In this document: piece after piece, positions 42,662 through 53,100 of the stretch
Numbering within the stretch: the stretch's first letter is position 1
Layout of the letters: each line of letters begins with the position of its first letter
Assembly: GCF_004297125.1 (NCBI RefSeq)
Contig: NZ_SCVD01000012.1
Span: 1 to 64,000, forward strand
Direction: 5' to 3'
DNA length: 64,000 nt
From: Phenylobacterium sp.
GTDB taxonomy: Bacteria; Pseudomonadota; Alphaproteobacteria; Caulobacterales; Caulobacteraceae
Made by a program: the position numbers and the translations under genes
Notes under the pieces: generated by a model
What the model saw: only the letters and a program-made list of their open reading frames with translations
Told to the model about the DNA's origin: nothing
Database searches by the model: none

Positions 42662-44140
42662 ATGGATCTGGCCGCTCTTCAGCACCTGCTCGGGGACCTT
42701 CCGGGCAAGCGCGTCGCCTGCGTGGGCGATCTCATGGTGGACCGCTTCGTCTACGGCAGCGTCAGCCGCGTCTCGCCCGAGGCGCCGATCCCCATTCTGG
42801 CCCGCTCGCGCGAACTGAAGATGCTGGGCGGCGCCGGCAACGTCGCCCGCAACATCGCCGCCCTGGGCGGCTCGGTGGCCTTGGTCGGCCTGATCGGCGG
42901 CGACGCCGAGGGCCACGAGGCCCTGCGCCTGGTGGGCGAGGAAGAGCCGGCCATCGAGGGCTACCTCGTCACCGACGCCGACCGTCCCACCACGCTGAAG
43001 ACACGCTTCATCTCCGGCGGCCAGCAACTCCTGCGCGTCGACCTTGAGGAGAGCCGCGCCGTCGCGGGCGACGTCGAGCAGCGCCTCATCCGCACCCTGA
43101 AGGACGCCGCCCGCGGCGCCGGCGTGGTGCTGATCTCCGACTACGGCAAGGGTGTGGTCACCGACGCGGTGATCGCCGCGGCGCACGAGGTCGCCGCCGA
43201 GACCGGCGCCAAGGTGATCGTGGATTCGAAAGCCCGTTCCTTCGCCCGCTACGGCGACATCGACCTGGTGAAGCCGAACGCGGCCGAGCTCGGCTACGCC
43301 ACCGACCTGCCCACTGAGACCGACGAGGAGCTGGAGGCCGCGATCGGCCGCGCCCTGGAGCTGTGGTCGACCAGGGGTGTGCTGGTCACCCGGGCGGCGA
43401 AGGGCGTGTCCCTGGGGCTGCGCGGCCAGCCGGTCCGCCATTTCCGCACCGTGGCGCGCGAGGTGTTCGACGCCTCCGGCGCCGGCGACACGGCCCTGGC
43501 GGCGCTCGGGCTCTCCGTCGCTGCGGGGGCGGACCTGGAGACCGCCATCGCCTTCGCCCAGCTCGCCTCGGGCGTCGCGGTGAGCAAGGCGGGCACCGCG
43601 ACGGTGAGCCCCGACGAACTCGTGGAGGCCGTCCTTTCGGCCCACACGGCCGTCGCCGAGGGCAAGGTCGCCACGATCCAGCGGCTGGGCGAAGAGGTCG
43701 CGCGCTGGCGCGCCCAGGGCCTGAGGGTCGGCTTCACCAACGGCTGCTTCGATATCCTGCACAAGGGCCACGTGGCCTATCTGGCCCAGGCCCGCACCTG
43801 GTGCGACCGGCTGATCGTCGGCGTGAATTCCGACGCCTCGGTGCGCGCGCTGAAGGGCGAGGGCCGGCCGGTCAACGACCTCGAGAGCCGGGCCCTGGTG
43901 CTGGCCGGCCTGCGCAGCGTCGATCTGGTGGCGCCGTTCGACGAGGATACCCCGGTCAGGCTGATCCAGGCGGCCCGGCCCGACGTGCTGATCAAGGGCG
44001 CGGACTATTCCGAGGACCAGGTGGTCGGCGGCGACCTGGTGAAATCGTGGGGCGGCGAGGTGAAGCTGGCCGCGATCGTCGAGGGCTATTCGACCTCGGC
44101 GGCCATCGCGCGCCTGGTGAAGAAGGAACAGAGCGCATGA
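42662..44140 (+). CDS. hldE: Bifunctional heptose 7-phosphate kinase / heptose 1-phosphate adenylyltransferase
   Basis: Two steps of ADP-heptose synthesis in one chain of 492 residues. The N-terminal ribokinase-fold kinase (1 to about 320) has GDLMVDRFVYGSVSRVSPEAPIP, LGGAGNVARNIAALGG and DASGAGDTALAAL. The C-terminal nucleotidyltransferase has VGFTNGCFDILHKGHVAYL with the HxGH motif at 367-370. Its TGA overlaps the hldD ATG. Confidence 0.96.
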   Translation: MDLAALQHLLGDLPGKRVACVGDLMVDRFVYGSVSRVSPEAPIPILARSRELKMLGGAGNVARNIAALGGSVALVGLIGGDAEGHEALRLVGEEEPAIEGYLVTDADRPTTLKTRFISGGQQLLRVDLEESRAVAGDVEQRLIRTLKDAARGAGVVLISDYGKGVVTDAVIAAAHEVAAETGAKVIVDSKARSFARYGDIDLVKPNAAELGYATDLPTETDEELEAAIGRALELWSTRGVLVTRAAKGVSLGLRGQPVRHFRTVAREVFDASGAGDTALAALGLSVAAGADLETAIAFAQLASGVAVSKAGTATVSPDELVEAVLSAHTAVAEGKVATIQRLGEEVARWRAQGLRVGFTNGCFDILHKGHVAYLAQARTWCDRLIVGVNSDASVRALKGEGRPVNDLESRALVLAGLRSVDLVAPFDEDTPVRLIQAARPDVLIKGADYSEDQVVGGDLVKSWGGEVKLAAIVEGYSTSAAIARLVKKEQSA

Positions 44141-45138
44141 CCCGGCGCATCGTCTTCGTCACGGGCGGAGCGGGCTTCATCGGCTCGAACATCGTGGCCA
44201 GGCTGGCCGAGGACCGCGACCTGGACGTCGTGGTCTGCGACCGCCTGCGCGAAGCCGAGCTGGGCAAGTGGCGGAACATCGCCAAGGCCCCCATCGGCGA
44301 CTTCGTGGCGCCGGAGGCCATGTTCGACTGGCTGGAAAGGCGCTGGCGCGACGTCGAAATGGTCGTCCACATGGCCGCCGTCTCGTCCACGACGGAGCCG
44401 GACGCGGACAAGATCGTCCATTCCAACTTCACGCTCAGCCGCGACCTGTTCCGCTGGTGCGCAGACCATCAGCGCCGCCTGGTCTATGCCTCCTCCGCGG
44501 CCACCTATGGCGCGGGCGAGCATGGCTTCGACGACGACAACGACTACAAGGCCCTGACGGCGCTCAAACCGCTGAACACCTATGGCTGGTCGAAGGCGCT
44601 GTTCGACCTGTTCGCCGCCCGCCAGGCGAGCCGCGACTATGCGCCGCCGCAGTGGGTGGGCCTGAAGTTCTTCAACGTCTACGGACCGAACGAGGAGCAT
44701 AAGCACTCGATGAAGTCCGTGGCCTCGCAGATCTGGCCCAAGGTTCGGGAGGGCCACGCGGTCCAGCTCTTCAAGAGCTATCGCAAGGACGTGCCCGACG
44801 GCGGCCAGCAGCGCGACTTCGTCTACGTCCGCGACGTCGCCGACGTCACCCGCTGGTTGCTGGACAATCCGCAGGTGAACGGCCTCTACAATCTGGGCTC
44901 CGGACAGGCCCGAAGCTTCGAGGACATGGCGCGCCAGGTGTTCGCCGCAGCCGGCAAGAACGCCCAGATCGAATACACCCCGATGCCGCCGGCCATCCGC
45001 GACAAGTACCAGTACTTCACCGAGGCGAAGATGGAGCGCCTAGCCGCCGCCGGCTATGCACGGCCGATGACCTCGCTGGAGGAGGGCATCGGCGACTACG
45101 TCGGCCGCTACCTCAGCCAGCCGGACCCCTACCGCTAG
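44137..45138 (+). CDS. hldD: ADP-L-glycero-D-manno-heptose 6-epimerase
   Basis: Extended SDR epimerase completing ADP-L-glycero-heptose. 333 residues: IVFVTGGAGFIGSN at the N-terminus, ASSAATYGAG, active-site YGWSK, KFFNVYGPNEEHK and QQRDFVYVRDVADV. ATGA overlap with hldE. It ends one base before the next ATG. Confidence 0.95.
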   Translation: MTRRIVFVTGGAGFIGSNIVARLAEDRDLDVVVCDRLREAELGKWRNIAKAPIGDFVAPEAMFDWLERRWRDVEMVVHMAAVSSTTEPDADKIVHSNFTLSRDLFRWCADHQRRLVYASSAATYGAGEHGFDDDNDYKALTALKPLNTYGWSKALFDLFAARQASRDYAPPQWVGLKFFNVYGPNEEHKHSMKSVASQIWPKVREGHAVQLFKSYRKDVPDGGQQRDFVYVRDVADVTRWLLDNPQVNGLYNLGSGQARSFEDMARQVFAAAGKNAQIEYTPMPPAIRDKYQYFTEAKMERLAAAGYARPMTSLEEGIGDYVGRYLSQPDPYR

Positions 45139-45139
45139 C

Positions 45140-46231
45140 ATGGACAAGCCGGCTCCGCGGCGCACGCGCTGGTGGTTCGCCGGCATCCTGGGCATGCTCG
45201 TCGTGCTGGCCCTGGGCGTCGTCGCCTTCTGGGGCGATCTGGTCTCGACCGCGCTGGATCCCAAGGTCCCATTCCAGACCTACGACCCGCCACCGGGACC
45301 GAACTACGCCACCTCGGGCTCCTGGTACCTGCGCGCCAAGCCGGGCAGCACCCTGGCCGCCGACATCTTCTTCGTCGCGCCCACCACCTACGACGGCGGC
45401 CGCAACTGGAACGCCCGGCTGAACGCGCGCAAGGCCAACCGCCAGTTCGAGGCCGTGATGGCGCCGAACTACGTCGGCCCGTTCGTCAGCGTCGGCCGGG
45501 TCTTCGCGCCGCGCTATCGCCAGGCCAGCCTCTACAGCCTGACCACCCTGCGCGAGGACGCCCGCGAGGCTCGCCAGTTCGCCTACGGCGACGTCCGCGA
45601 CGCCTTCCGCTGGTACGTCGAACAGGACAACGGCGGGCGGCCGTTCATCATCGTCGGCGTGGAGCAGGGCGGCACCCTGGCCTCCCGGCTGCTGGCCGAC
45701 GAGGTGGCGCGCGATCCTGTGCTGCAGAGCCGGCTGGTGGCCGCCTATCTGATCGATACCGTGGTCGCGGCCGACGCGCCGCCCATCGCGCCGTGCGTCC
45801 AGCGGGCCCAGGCCGGCTGCCTGGCCGCGTGGGCCCAGGTCTACGACGGCGACTTCGACAAGCCGAGGCGTCTGTTGGAGCGCGCCCTGGTGTGGAATGA
45901 GCACGGCGAGCTGGCCAACCTCGCGCCACGCCCCGCGCTCTGCTTCAACCCGCTGCTGGGCGCGGTCACCGACCAGCCGGCCCCGGCTCGCCTGCACCTG
46001 GGCGCGGCCAACGCCACAGGCCTGGAGTGGGGCGCGCGCCCCGCCTTCCTGGCGCGCCAGGTCTCCGCCCGCTGCGAAGGAGGGGTCCTGATGGTGAGCC
46101 ATCCCAAGTCGTCGGCGCTCAAGCGAACCGGCGATTGGGCCGATCGGCGCAAGGTCCCAGGCTTCAACCTGTTCTACGCCGACCTCGAGGCGGACGCGAA
46201 GGAGCGGCTGGCGGCCTGGCAGTCACGGTGA
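45140..46231 (+). CDS. DUF3089 alpha/beta-hydrolase-like protein, Ser replaced by Glu
   Basis: A 363-residue protein anchored by one N-terminal membrane helix (11-34), with the DUF3089 layout: ADIFFVAPTTYDGG, YRQASLYSL, and a nucleophile elbow. Family members normally have GHSQG; here the segment reads GVEQGG, putting Glu175 where the catalytic Ser belongs. A hydrolase mechanism is therefore doubtful. DFGNLNLFYADL-like ending (PGFNLFYADLEAD) matches the family C-terminus. It sits one base after hldD, so may work at the cell surface with lipopolysaccharide, which is inference only. Confidence 0.8.
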   Translation: MDKPAPRRTRWWFAGILGMLVVLALGVVAFWGDLVSTALDPKVPFQTYDPPPGPNYATSGSWYLRAKPGSTLAADIFFVAPTTYDGGRNWNARLNARKANRQFEAVMAPNYVGPFVSVGRVFAPRYRQASLYSLTTLREDAREARQFAYGDVRDAFRWYVEQDNGGRPFIIVGVEQGGTLASRLLADEVARDPVLQSRLVAAYLIDTVVAADAPPIAPCVQRAQAGCLAAWAQVYDGDFDKPRRLLERALVWNEHGELANLAPRPALCFNPLLGAVTDQPAPARLHLGAANATGLEWGARPAFLARQVSARCEGGVLMVSHPKSSALKRTGDWADRRKVPGFNLFYADLEADAKERLAAWQSR

Positions 46232-46263
46232 CAAGCTCGCTCCCAAAGATATGGGAGGACGCC

Positions 46264-47259
46264 ATGACCAATCGCCAGATCGTGCTGGACCGGCTGCCGC
46301 AGGGCGACAGGCTGGCCCCCGAACATTTCGCCCTGAACGTCGGCGAGCGCCCGTCGCCGGGCGAGGGCGAGGTGCTGCTCAAGACCCGCTACATCTCCCT
46401 CGACGCCGCCAACCGCGCGTGGATGCAGGGGGCGACCTACCGCGCGGCGCTGGCGCCCGGACAGGTCATGGCCGGCGGCGGCCTGTCGGAGGTGGTGGAC
46501 TCCAAGGTGGACCATCTGAAGCCGGGCGACCTGGTGTTCGCCGACACGGGTTGGCAGGAGTATGCGGTGCTGCCGGGCAAGCACCTGACGAAGCTGCTGG
46601 ACCTGAAGCCCGAGACGCACCTGCTCAGCGTCTACGGCGTCGCCGGCCTTACCGCCTATTTCGGCCTGCTGGAGTGCGGCAAGCCCCAGCCGGGCGAGAC
46701 GGTGGTCGTGTCAGCCGCCGCCGGGTCGGTGGGCTCCATCGTGGGCCAGATCGCCAAGCTCAAGGGCTGCAAGGTGGTCGGCATCGCCGGTGGCGCCGAG
46801 AAGGGCCAGTGGCTGGTGGATGAGCTCGGGTTCGACGCCGCGGTCGACTACAAGTCGCCGGAGTTCAAGCGCCAGCTCCGCGCCGCGGTCCCCGATGGGA
46901 TCGACATCTATTTCGACAATGTCGGCGGCGACGTGTTCGAAGCCTGCCTGTTCGCCATGAAGAACCACGGCCGCATCGCCTGCTGTGGAGCGGTCTCGCA
47001 GTACGATGGCGCGGCCCCGCCGCACGGGCCGCGCGGCGTGCCGGGCCTGATCGTCACGAAACGCCTGACGCTCCGTGGCTTCGTCGTGATGGATTTCGCC
47101 GACCAGAACGCCAGGGCCTTGGCGGATCTCCAGTCCTGGGTCGCCGACGGTCGCCTCAAGGTGCAGGAGGACGTCATCGACGGCCTTGAGAACCTCCCCA
47201 GGGCGCTGATCGGCCTGCTGGCTGGCGAGAACCGCGGCAAGCGGATGGTGCGGGTCTAG
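46264..47259 (+). CDS. Zinc-independent NADP-dependent oxidoreductase (MDR family, CurA-like)
   Basis: A 331-residue medium-chain dehydrogenase/reductase. It resembles leukotriene B4 12-hydroxydehydrogenase / CurA: LLKTRYISLDAANRAWMQ, VYGVAGLTAYFGLLECGKPQPGETVVVSAAAGSVGSIVGQIAK, DIYFDNVGGDVFEACL and CGAVSQYD. No catalytic zinc ligands are present. Such enzymes reduce activated double bonds; the substrate is unknown. The stop shares a CTAG with the convergent YCII gene. Confidence 0.88.
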   Translation: MTNRQIVLDRLPQGDRLAPEHFALNVGERPSPGEGEVLLKTRYISLDAANRAWMQGATYRAALAPGQVMAGGGLSEVVDSKVDHLKPGDLVFADTGWQEYAVLPGKHLTKLLDLKPETHLLSVYGVAGLTAYFGLLECGKPQPGETVVVSAAAGSVGSIVGQIAKLKGCKVVGIAGGAEKGQWLVDELGFDAAVDYKSPEFKRQLRAAVPDGIDIYFDNVGGDVFEACLFAMKNHGRIACCGAVSQYDGAAPPHGPRGVPGLIVTKRLTLRGFVVMDFADQNARALADLQSWVADGRLKVQEDVIDGLENLPRALIGLLAGENRGKRMVRV

Positions 47260-47606
47260 CCGAAGTTGAGTTCGGGCCGCACCTCGATCGTCCCGTGGCG
47301 CGCCATGGGGATACCCTCCGCGATCCGCAGGGCCTCGTCGGCGTCTTCGGCCTCGACGAAGATGAAGCCGCAAAGCACCTCCTTGGTCTCGGCGAAGGGG
47401 CCGTCGGTGACCAGCGGCTTGCCATGGCGCACCCGGACGGTCCGGGCCGTCTTCACGCCCTGCAGCGCCGAGGCGGCCAGGAAATGGCCGTCCCGCGCCA
47501 GCTTCTCGTCGTAGGCGAGGGAGTCGCGGTCCAGCGCGTCCTTCTCTTCCGGGTTCAGGCCCGAGAGCGCGTTGGGTTCGGCGTAGACCAGACAGATGTA
47601 CTTCAC
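47256..47606 (-). CDS. YCII-related (DGPF domain) protein
   Basis: A 116-residue ferredoxin-like-fold protein of the YCII/DGPF family. It shows MKYICLVYAEP at the start and the name-giving TDGPFAETKEVLCGFIFVEA segment near 67, then MARHGTIEVRPE. These genes often accompany ECF sigma factors; none is adjacent here. The function is unknown. Confidence 0.85.
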   Translation of the reverse strand: MKYICLVYAEPNALSGLNPEEKDALDRDSLAYDEKLARDGHFLAASALQGVKTARTVRVRHGKPLVTDGPFAETKEVLCGFIFVEAEDADEALRIAEGIPMARHGTIEVRPELNFG

Positions 47607-47671
47607 GGCAGGCTCCTTTCAGCGGGGTTCCGCCCAAGGTCGAACGGCATCCGCCGAACCCGACATTTTCG

Positions 47672-49747
47672 TCAGCCGGCGTCGCGCAGCGCCAGTCCGG
47701 CCTTCCAGTCGAACAGCTCCTGCAAGACCCGCAAGGCCTGGCCCCGTGGATTGGTGAGCTCCGGATCCCGCGCGACGACCAGGCGCGCGTCGTCGCCCGC
47801 CACCGCGATCAGGTCTCGATGCGTGAACGGGTCGGCGAACACGTAGTCCGGCAATCCGCTCTGGCGCAGGCCCAGAGCGTCGCCGCCGCCGCGCAGCTCC
47901 AGGTCCTTCTCGGCGATGACGAAGCCGTCGTCGGTGCGGCGCAGGATGTCCAGGCGCTGTTGGGCGGTCTCGGACAGCGGCGGGTCGTAGAGCAGGACAC
48001 AGGCGCTCTCGCGGCTGCCGCGGCCCACCCGGCCGCGCAGCTGGTGGAGCTGGGCCAGGCCGAACCGCTCGGCCTGCTCGATGACCATGATCGTAGCGTT
48101 GGGCACGTTCACGCCCACCTCCACCACGGTCGTCGCCACCAGGACCGACAGCCGGTTGTCTGCGAAGTCGGCCATCACCGCGTCCTTCTCCGCCCCGGAG
48201 AGCTTGCCGTGGACCAGCCCCACCCGGTCGCCGAGGATCTTCTTCAGAGCGATGGCGCGCATCTCGGCGGCGGCCAGGTCGCTCAGCTCGGACTCCGAGA
48301 CCAAAGGGCAGATCCAGAAGGCCTGGGCGCCGCCGGCGACGGCGTCCTTCAGCCGGCCCACGATCTCGTCCAGCCGGCCCATGGGCACGGCGCGGGTCGC
48401 CACCGGCGTGCGGCCCGGCGGCTTCTCGTCGATCCGGCTGACGTCCAGGTCGCCGTACATGGTCAGCTCCAGGGTCCGCGGGATCGGCGTGGCGGACATG
48501 GCGATCAGGTGGACGGCCTCGCCCTTGGCCTGCAGCCGCTGGCGTTCCGCCACGCCGAAGCGATGCTGCTCGTCGATGACCACCAGCTGGAGCTTGTGGA
48601 ACGCCACCTCGTCCTGGAACAGGGCGTGGGTGCCGACCGCCACCTGGGCGGCGCCCGAGGCCAGGGCGGCCAGCTTCTCCCTGCGGACCGCCCCCTTGTC
48701 GCGCCCGGTCAGCAGGACCACGCCGAGGCCGTGGACGGCGAGGGGGCCGGAGATGGTCTCATAGTGCTGGCGGGCCAGGATCTCGGTCGGCGCCATCAGC
48801 GCGCTCTGGCCGCCGGCGTCGGCCACGTCGGCCATCGCGCACATCGCCACGACCGTCTTGCCCGAGCCCACGTCGCCCTGCACCAGCCGGCTCATCCGCT
48901 CGCCCGCCTGGAAGTCGGCCCGGATGTCGGCCAGCGCCCGCGCCTGGGCGCCGGTGAAGTCGAAGGGCAGGTCGGCGCGGATCCGCTCGGCCGTCGCGCC
49001 CGCAGGGATCCTGGCGGCCGGCTCGCGCCGCCGGGCCGCCTTGCGCTGGGCCATGGCGAGCTGGTGGGCCAGCAGTTCGTCATAGGCGAGACGGCGGCGG
49101 TGCAGGCTTAGGGGGGAAAGGTCCGCCTCGCCCTGCGGTCCATGCAACCGCGCCAGGGCCTCGCGCCAGGCCGGGAACTTCTCGCGGGCCAGCCAGGCCG
49201 GATCCTGCCACTCGGGCAGCTGCGGGGCCTTCTCCAGGGCTTCCAGCGCGAAGCCGCGCACCCGGCGGGGCGGCAGGCCCTCCGTCGCGGGATAGACCGG
49301 TTCGATCTCAGGGATGTCCCCTGCCTTGTCCGGGGCGGCCATGTAGTCGGGATGCACCATCTGCCGCCCGTACTGGGTGTCCTCAACCTTGCCTGAGACG
49401 ATCCGCAGGGCGCCGACCGGATGGCGCTGCTCGATCTGGTCGGCGAAGCGGCCGAAGAACACGAGCGTGAGGAACCCTGTGGGGTCCGAGACCCGCACCC
49501 GCCACGGCTGGGTCTTGGTGCGCGGCCGCTGGTATTCCTCGATCACCACCTCGAAGGTCATGATCTGGCCGTCGAGGGCGGCCGACAGCACCGCGGGCGT
49601 GCGCCGGATCAGCGAGTGCGGCTGCAGCCACAGGACATCGCGCACCAGCGGCCCCGCGACGCGCTCCAGCAACGGAGCCACGCGCGGACCCACGCCCTTG
49701 AGGGACGAGATCGGGGCGAAAAGCGGGAACAGAATCTCGGGCCGCAT
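47672..49747 (-). CDS. recG: ATP-dependent DNA helicase RecG
   Basis: Branch-migrating helicase for stalled forks. 691 residues: N-terminal wedge domain (about 1-240), then superfamily 2 motifs VQGDVGSGKTVVA with Walker A Lys297, LAPTEILARQHYE, VIDEQHRFGV, SATPIPRTLELT and QLRGRVGRGSRESACVLLY. The layout is complete. It is divergent from sdhE with 59 bases between starts, the usual recG-sdhE-mfd arrangement of alphaproteobacteria. Confidence 0.95.
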   Translation of the reverse strand: MRPEILFPLFAPISSLKGVGPRVAPLLERVAGPLVRDVLWLQPHSLIRRTPAVLSAALDGQIMTFEVVIEEYQRPRTKTQPWRVRVSDPTGFLTLVFFGRFADQIEQRHPVGALRIVSGKVEDTQYGRQMVHPDYMAAPDKAGDIPEIEPVYPATEGLPPRRVRGFALEALEKAPQLPEWQDPAWLAREKFPAWREALARLHGPQGEADLSPLSLHRRRLAYDELLAHQLAMAQRKAARRREPAARIPAGATAERIRADLPFDFTGAQARALADIRADFQAGERMSRLVQGDVGSGKTVVAMCAMADVADAGGQSALMAPTEILARQHYETISGPLAVHGLGVVLLTGRDKGAVRREKLAALASGAAQVAVGTHALFQDEVAFHKLQLVVIDEQHRFGVAERQRLQAKGEAVHLIAMSATPIPRTLELTMYGDLDVSRIDEKPPGRTPVATRAVPMGRLDEIVGRLKDAVAGGAQAFWICPLVSESELSDLAAAEMRAIALKKILGDRVGLVHGKLSGAEKDAVMADFADNRLSVLVATTVVEVGVNVPNATIMVIEQAERFGLAQLHQLRGRVGRGSRESACVLLYDPPLSETAQQRLDILRRTDDGFVIAEKDLELRGGGDALGLRQSGLPDYVFADPFTHRDLIAVAGDDARLVVARDPELTNPRGQALRVLQELFDWKAGLALRDAG

Positions 49748-49806
49748 GCTTGGAGCATACCCGACTGGCGCGAAGGGCCGCGCCGCTCTATATCCGGCCG
49801 CTCTCG

Positions 49807-50103
49807 ATGAACAGTGACGACGCCCGGCTCAAGAAGCTGAAGCTCCGCGCATGGCGCAGAGGCTTCAGGGAAGCGGACCTCATTCTGGGGCCGTTCGCGG
49901 ACAAGCATGTCTCGACCTTCACCGCCGAGGAGCTCGACGAGTTCGAGGCGCTGCTGGAGGTTCCTGATCAGGATCTCTACGGCTGGATCCTGGAGCGCGA
50001 GGCGACGCCGGCCGAGTTCGACGGACCGTTGATGAGCAAACTCAAGGCTTTCCGGGACGAGGCTCACAAGGCGATCGGAAACGGGACCGGCAGCGATGGC
50101 TGA
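49807..50103 (+). CDS. sdhE: Succinate dehydrogenase assembly factor SdhE
   Basis: A 98-residue helical protein (DUF339/SDHAF2) that flavinylates SdhA. The RGxxE motif appears as RRGFREADLILG, followed by FTAEELDEFEALLEVPDQDLYGWI. Its last 8 bases overlap mfd, so the two are translationally coupled despite unrelated functions. Confidence 0.93.
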   Translation: MNSDDARLKKLKLRAWRRGFREADLILGPFADKHVSTFTAEELDEFEALLEVPDQDLYGWILEREATPAEFDGPLMSKLKAFRDEAHKAIGNGTGSDG

Positions 50104-53100
50104 CGACGCCCGACCGGCCGGTCCGGCCCAGATGCGGCGGGTCGCCGATGACCCCGGCCGCCTGGACCTGGTCGGCGCTCCGGAGGGCTTCGACGCCCTG
50201 GTCATGGCCGACCTGGTCAAGGCGCGCAAAGGCCTGTCGGTGTTCGTCGCGCGGGACGCGGGCCGGCTCTCCGCCTTCGTCGACGCCTTCGCGTTCTTCG
50301 CCCAGGGCGCCGAGGTGCTGGCCTTCCCGGCCTGGGACTGCCTGCCATACGATCGGGTGGGGCCTTCGGCGGGCGTCGCGGCCCAGCGGATGGCCACGCT
50401 CTCGCGCCTCGCCGACGGGGTGGACGCCAAGCCGCGGCTGCTGGTCACCACTGTGCCGGCGCTGCTCCAGCGGGTTCCGCCGATCGCCTCGGTGAAGCGC
50501 GCCAGCTATTCGGCCAAGGTCGGCAATGTCGTCGAGATCGCCGACCTTGAGGCCTATTTCGCGGTCAACGGCTACAGCCGCGCCTCCACCGTCTCGGAGA
50601 AGGGCGAGTTCGCGATCCGGGGCGGGGTGATCGACGTCTTCCCGTCCAGCGCCGAGGAACCGGTCCGCCTCGACCTGTTCGGCGACACCCTGGAAAGCAT
50701 CCGCGCCTTCGATCCCGAGACCCAGCGCTCGACGAAGCAGCTCAAGGAGGTGTCCCTGCTGCCGGTCAGCGAGGCCCTCCTGGACAAGGCGGCAGTCAGT
50801 CGCTTCCGCACCGGCTATCTGGAGACCTTCGGCGCTCCCGGCGACGACCCGCTCTACGCCGCCATTTCGGAAGGCGGCCGCCGCGCCGGGATGGAGCACT
50901 ATCTGGCGCTGTTCTACCCGGGCCTGGCCACGCTCTTCGACTACCTGCCCGACGCCACGGCCATCGCCCTGGACCACCTGGCCCGCGAGGCCCGTGACGA
51001 GCGGCTGGCCATGGTCCGCGACGCCTACGACGCGCGCGCCAGCACCGAGCGCAAGACCCACTACCATCCCTTGGAGCCCACCCGGCTCTACCTGGACGAG
51101 GCTGAGTGGGATGAGGCGCTGAAGGTCCGCGCCACCCGCCGGTTCTCCGCCTTCAACGAGGCCGAGGGCGAGGCGGTCATCGACATGGGCGCGCGGGCCG
51201 GCCGCAACTTCTCGGCCGAGCGCAAGCTGGACAGCGTCAACCTGTTCGAGGCCACAGTCGACCACGCCAACAAGCTGTCGGCCGCCGGCAAGCGCGTGCT
51301 GTTCGCCTCCTGGTCGGACGGCTCGTCGGACCGGCTGATGCATATGCTGGCCGACCATGGCCTAAAGAGCCTGCCGCTGGCCGCCTACTGGGACGCCGCT
51401 CGGGCCGCCGACCCGAAGAAGCCGCAGCGCGTGGTGCTGCCGCTGGACGCCGGGTTCGAGACCGACAGCCTGGCGGTCATTTCCGAGACCGACATCCTGG
51501 GCGACCGTCTGGCCCGGCCCCGCAAGCGCCGCCGCGCCGCCAATTTCCTGGCCGAGGCCTCGGCCCTGACGCCCGGCGACCTGGTCGTCCACATCGACCA
51601 CGGCATCGCGCGCTACGAGGGCCTGAAGACCCTGGACGTCCAGGGCGCGCCGCACGACACGCTTGAGCTCCAGTACGGCGGCGAGGCCAAGCTCTACCTG
51701 CCCGTCGAGAATATCGACCTGCTCACCCGTTACGGCGCCGACAGCGAGGGCGTGCAGTTGGACCGCCTGGGCGGCGCGGCCTGGCAGGCGCGCAAGGCCA
51801 AGGCCAAGGAACGCCTGCGGGAGATGGCCGACGGCCTCATCCGCATCGCCGCCGAGCGCGCCACCAAACAGACCGACCCGATGGAGCCGCCCAGCGGCCT
51901 GTTCGACGAATTCTGCGCGCGCTTCCCGTACGAGGAGACCGACGACCAGCTCAACGCCATCGGCGACGTCCTGGAGGACTTGGGCGCGGGCCGGCCGATG
52001 GACCGCCTGATCTGCGGCGACGTGGGCTTCGGCAAGACCGAGGTGGCGTTGCGCGCGGCCTTCGTGGTGGCCATGAGCGGCCAGCAGGTCGCGGTCGTGG
52101 CCCCGACCACGCTGCTCGCCCGCCAGCACTTCAAGACCTTCTCCGAGCGCTTCGAGGGCTGGCCGGTGCGCGTGAGCCGCCTGTCGCGGCTGGTGACCGC
52201 CAAGGAGGCTGCCGAAACCCGCGAAGGCCTGGCCAACGGCGAGATCGAGATCGTCATCGGCACCCACGCCGTGCTCTCCAAGCAGGTCAGCTTCAAGAAC
52301 CTGGGCCTGGTGATCGTCGACGAGGAGCAGCACTTCGGGGTGAAGCACAAGGAGAAGCTCAAGGAGCTTCGCGCCGACGTGCACATGCTGACGCTGACGG
52401 CCACGCCGATCCCGCGGACGCTGCAGATGTCGCTGAGCGGCATCCGCGAGATGTCGATCATCGCCACGCCGCCGGTCGACCGGTTGGCGGTGCGCACCTA
52501 CATCACGCCCTGGGATCCGGTCGTCATCCGCGAGAGCCTGCTGCGCGAGAAGTACCGCGGCGGCCAGGCCTATTTCGTCGCGCCGCGGATCTCGGACCTC
52601 CCGCAGCTCGAGCGGTTCCTCCGCGAACAGGTGCCGGAGATCAAGTTCGTGGTCGGCCACGGCCAGATGGCCCCGACCCAGCTCGAGGAGGTGATGACCG
52701 CCTTCTACGACGGCCAGTACGACGTGCTGCTGTCGACCACCATCGTGGAAAGCGGGCTGGATATCCCCACCGCCAACACCATGATCATCCATCGCGCCGA
52801 CATGTTCGGCCTCTCGCAGATGTACCAACTGCGCGGGCGGGTGGGGCGGTCCAAGGCGCGGGCCTACGCCTATCTGACCACGCCCGCCGAGAAGCAGATC
52901 ACACTCTCGGCCGAGAAGCGCCTGAAGGTGCTGCAGTCGCTGGACAGCCTGGGCGCCGGCTTCCAACTTGCCAGCCACGACCTCGACATTCGCGGCGGCG
53001 GCAACCTGCTGGGCGACGAACAGTCGGGACACATCAAGGAGATCGGCGTCGAGCTGTACCAGCAGATGCTGGAGGACGCCGTGGGCGAGCTGCGCGCCCG

